Shown here piece by piece: positions 62,676 through 64,000 of a DNA stretch of 64,000 nt. The position numbers were made by a program, and so were the translations under genes. This DNA is from Legionella erythra (GTDB taxonomy: Bacteria > Pseudomonadota > Gammaproteobacteria > Legionellales > Legionellaceae). A model generated the notes under the pieces. That model ran no database searches and had not been told where the DNA came from. It saw only the letters and a list, made by a program, of their open reading frames with translations. Positions within the stretch are counted from its first letter, which is position 1. Every line of letters starts with the position of its first letter. The stretch covers positions 126,588-190,587 of the forward strand of contig NZ_LNYA01000023.1 in NCBI RefSeq assembly GCF_001467615.1, in the 5' to 3' direction.

Positions 62676-63407
62676 ATGAAATCATGGATGGTATTATTTT
62701 GCAGCATGGTTGTGGGTTCTGGCGTTTGGGCTGATGATTTAGCCCAGCCAGGCAAAAACCTCAATGAAGCAACCTACATCAACCTCAAAAGTCGGGGAGC
62801 CCAGGAAAAAAACCTGACTTTGCTGCTGAAAGCTGGAGCTGACCGGGTTAAAAGCACGGAACCGAATACCGAAATCTGGTTTGCTTTAACGCGGGAAGGG
62901 AATCAGTTTGCCCTTTTTAACGCATTCAATGATACAGCTGGACGCGCGGCCCATTTAAACGGTCAGGTGATTACTGCTTTGAGACAGAATGCAGATAAAC
63001 TGATTGAAGGCGGCTGGGAAAATGGTGTGATTAAAAATATCCAGAACGCGAATATTTTAGTCAGTAACAACTACCAGCCGGATCGTCTGAACCAATCGCG
63101 ATTGGCGAGCTATGCTGTTTTTAATATTATCTTGGGTAAAGAGAGGGAATTGGACATGCTGTTGCAGAAGGTGGTGGCCCTGGTGAATCGTGTCGAACCC
63201 AATACCATTTTCTGGGCTGCTTTAAAAAATGACGACGGCAGTTATGCCCTGGTCGCTACTTTTACCGACATGGATGCGCTCAAAGCCCATTTTTCAGGGG
63301 TTGCAGCAATCACCTTTCAACAAAATGCGTCTCAATTGATTCAAGGCGGTTGGGATAATGGCGTGATGAAAAATATTAAAAATTATGATGTGTTGGCCAG
63401 CCGCTAA
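62676..63407 (+). CDS. Secreted protein with two ABM-like (dimeric alpha/beta barrel) domains
   Basis: The 243-residue precursor has an N-terminal signal peptide (WMVLFCSMVVGSGVWADD, cleavage near residue 20). Two homologous halves follow. Each has a helix rich in LL.K, the strand EPNT..(W)FAL or EPNTIFWAAL, then a segment ending GGWENGVIKNI or GGWDNGVMKNI, about 110 residues apart. The pattern fits the antibiotic-biosynthesis-monooxygenase fold, which pairs as dimers; here the dimer is built in one chain. Function unknown. The ATG at 62676 opens the signal peptide; GTG three codons earlier is possible. It is convergent with the T2SS gene gspK. Confidence 0.78.
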   Translation: MKSWMVLFCSMVVGSGVWADDLAQPGKNLNEATYINLKSRGAQEKNLTLLLKAGADRVKSTEPNTEIWFALTREGNQFALFNAFNDTAGRAAHLNGQVITALRQNADKLIEGGWENGVIKNIQNANILVSNNYQPDRLNQSRLASYAVFNIILGKERELDMLLQKVVALVNRVEPNTIFWAALKNDDGSYALVATFTDMDALKAHFSGVAAITFQQNASQLIQGGWDNGVMKNIKNYDVLASR

Positions 63408-63428
63408 TCGCGGCTGGGGCGGCTTTTT
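63397..63428 (+). terminator. Terminator after the tandem ABM gene
   Basis: CCAGCCGC (63397-63404, overlapping the stop) can pair with GCGGCTGG (63410-63417). Alternatively AGCCGC pairs with GCGGCT at 63419-63424, which is followed at once by a T-run (63424-63428). The second form is a typical intrinsic terminator. Confidence 0.6.
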
Positions 63429-63444
63429 AAGGATAGATAAATCG

Positions 63445-64000
63445 TTATACGGTGTTAAGGCTTTCCTTGATTAATGACACGGTAATTTTTCCCTGATTGT
63501 TTCTGCTGCGCTTTAAAACAGTATAATTTATCAAACTTAAATCTTCATAGGTTACCCGGGCAATACTCATAAAGTATTGGCTTTCGAGCGTAACATGTTC
63601 ACTGCGAATGCCTAACTTTTGCAGCAGAGGACTTATTTTAGTCATGTTTTTTATGCCCTCTTCACCGCGTGCCTCAAGCAATTGTTGAACTTGGGCGTTA
63701 TTCAGGCCATTGCCCAAACCTTTAAGCACGAGTTGCGGTGCGGTATTGAGATTAATGGGTACTGCTTCGGGTAGGGCTGAGATTAAATCCGCTATTCCCT
63801 GATACAGGTTGGCAGTCACACCACGAACCAGACGAAACTCGCTGGGGCTTTCAAAGAATTGGAAACCGGGAAGATAAGACGGTTTCTGCTTGGCATAATA
63901 AGCCATGTATTCGTCATTGCCGCGTCCGGGTTTGTAATCGCTTATCCATTGTACGGTCGCATCAAGCAATTGCTTTCGTTGCCCGGGATTCAGTTTTAAA
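63445..64000 (-). CDS. gspK: Type II secretion minor pseudopilin GspK (partial, N-terminus beyond the window)
   Basis: The C-terminal 185 residues of GspK/LspK are present; the frame is open to the right edge (LNPGQRKQLLDATVQW precedes the first visible start-like codon). Typical features are DYKPGRGNDEYMAYYA, the SPSEFRLVRG segment and the INLNTAPQLVLKGL helix-hairpin-helix-like stretch. GspK caps the pseudopilus and has a large alpha-helical head with a calcium site. Its prepilin peptidase, PilD, is encoded at about 20-21 kb. The remaining lsp genes are expected beyond the window. Confidence 0.93.
   Translation of the reverse strand, partial: LKLNPGQRKQLLDATVQWISDYKPGRGNDEYMAYYAKQKPSYLPGFQFFESPSEFRLVRGVTANLYQGIADLISALPEAVPINLNTAPQLVLKGLGNGLNNAQVQQLLEARGEEGIKNMTKISPLLQKLGIRSEHVTLESQYFMSIARVTYEDLSLINYTVLKRSRNNQGKITVSLIKESLNTV

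Noticed and set aside
1-64000. tRNA or rRNA genes, CRISPR arrays, insertion sequences, prophage
   Set aside because: Reading both strands for cloverleaf-like runs, regular spaced repeats and transposase/integrase proteins gave nothing convincing. Tools such as tRNAscan or a repeat finder would settle it.

Overview
The window is a stretch of a Legionella chromosome, most likely a species other than L. pneumophila (base composition looks mid-40s % GC by eye, higher than I expect for L. pneumophila; not computed). The evidence is a flaA-flaG-fliD-fliS flagellin cluster, an lss-type type I secretion locus (LssB, LssD, and an LssY with DedA, PAP2 and LssY_C parts), pilBCD, an EnhA-like L,D-transpeptidase, Sel1-repeat proteins and the end of a type II secretion gspK. 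Genes are dense, often overlap by 1-17 bp, and form short operons. I see no tRNA, rRNA, CRISPR array, transposase, integrase or prophage gene. It reads as core chromosome with a few accessory genes.

Layout. 0-9.4 kb: universal stress protein, folK-pcnB, a TerC-type membrane protein, a small rubredoxin gene (58 codons), hemL, a TPR protein, and the pta-ackA acetate operon. 9.6-18 kb: a POT-family peptide transporter, mnmC (tRNA wobble-uridine modification), a PhzF-like protein, a tiny tryptophan-rich protein resembling a stand-alone Lrp/AsnC ligand-binding domain, and prpBCD (methylcitrate cycle). 18-26 kb: ppsR, an unrecognised membrane protein plus Sel1 protein pair, pilB-pilC-pilD, a degenerate methyltransferase, a DUF1820 protein and hpt. 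26-37 kb: one long leftward block, dacA-dat-ybeD-lipB-lssY-(membrane protein)-(L,D-transpeptidase)-lssB-lssD, with rlpA divergent from dacA. It joins peptidoglycan trimming, lipoate transfer and type I secretion.

37-42 kb: the late flagellar cluster flaA, flaG, fliD, fliS, followed by an L,D-transpeptidase gene. Both flaA and the transpeptidase have near-consensus sigma-28 (FliA) promoters, so the transpeptidase appears to belong to the flagellar/transmission-phase regulon. The flaA leader folds into a hairpin that presents an ACAGGA motif and has a GGA in its Shine-Dalgarno sequence, the layout of a CsrA target. 42-52 kb: housekeeping accD-folC-dedD-cvpA rightward, then leftward leuS-lptE-holA-nadD and lnt.

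52-58.5 kb: a rightward set encoding a lysine 6-dehydrogenase/saccharopine-dehydrogenase-like enzyme, an ALDH7-type aminoadipate-semialdehyde dehydrogenase, a 3-hydroxyacyl-CoA dehydrogenase/enoyl-CoA hydratase fusion, and a thiolase. Together these could carry the first and last steps of lysine breakdown to acetyl-CoA, which would suit an amino-acid-eating intracellular bacterium. 58.6-64 kb: a secreted Sel1-repeat protein (LpnE-like), a tandem GNAT protein beside an APC amino-acid permease, a secreted tandem ABM-like protein, and the C-terminal part of GspK running off the right edge.

The best candidates for new biology are the FliA-driven L,D-transpeptidase, the flaA leader hairpin, the RAM-like protein with helically phased CTTAAG repeats ahead of prpBCD, the lysine-to-acetyl-CoA gene set, and the secreted tandem ABM protein.
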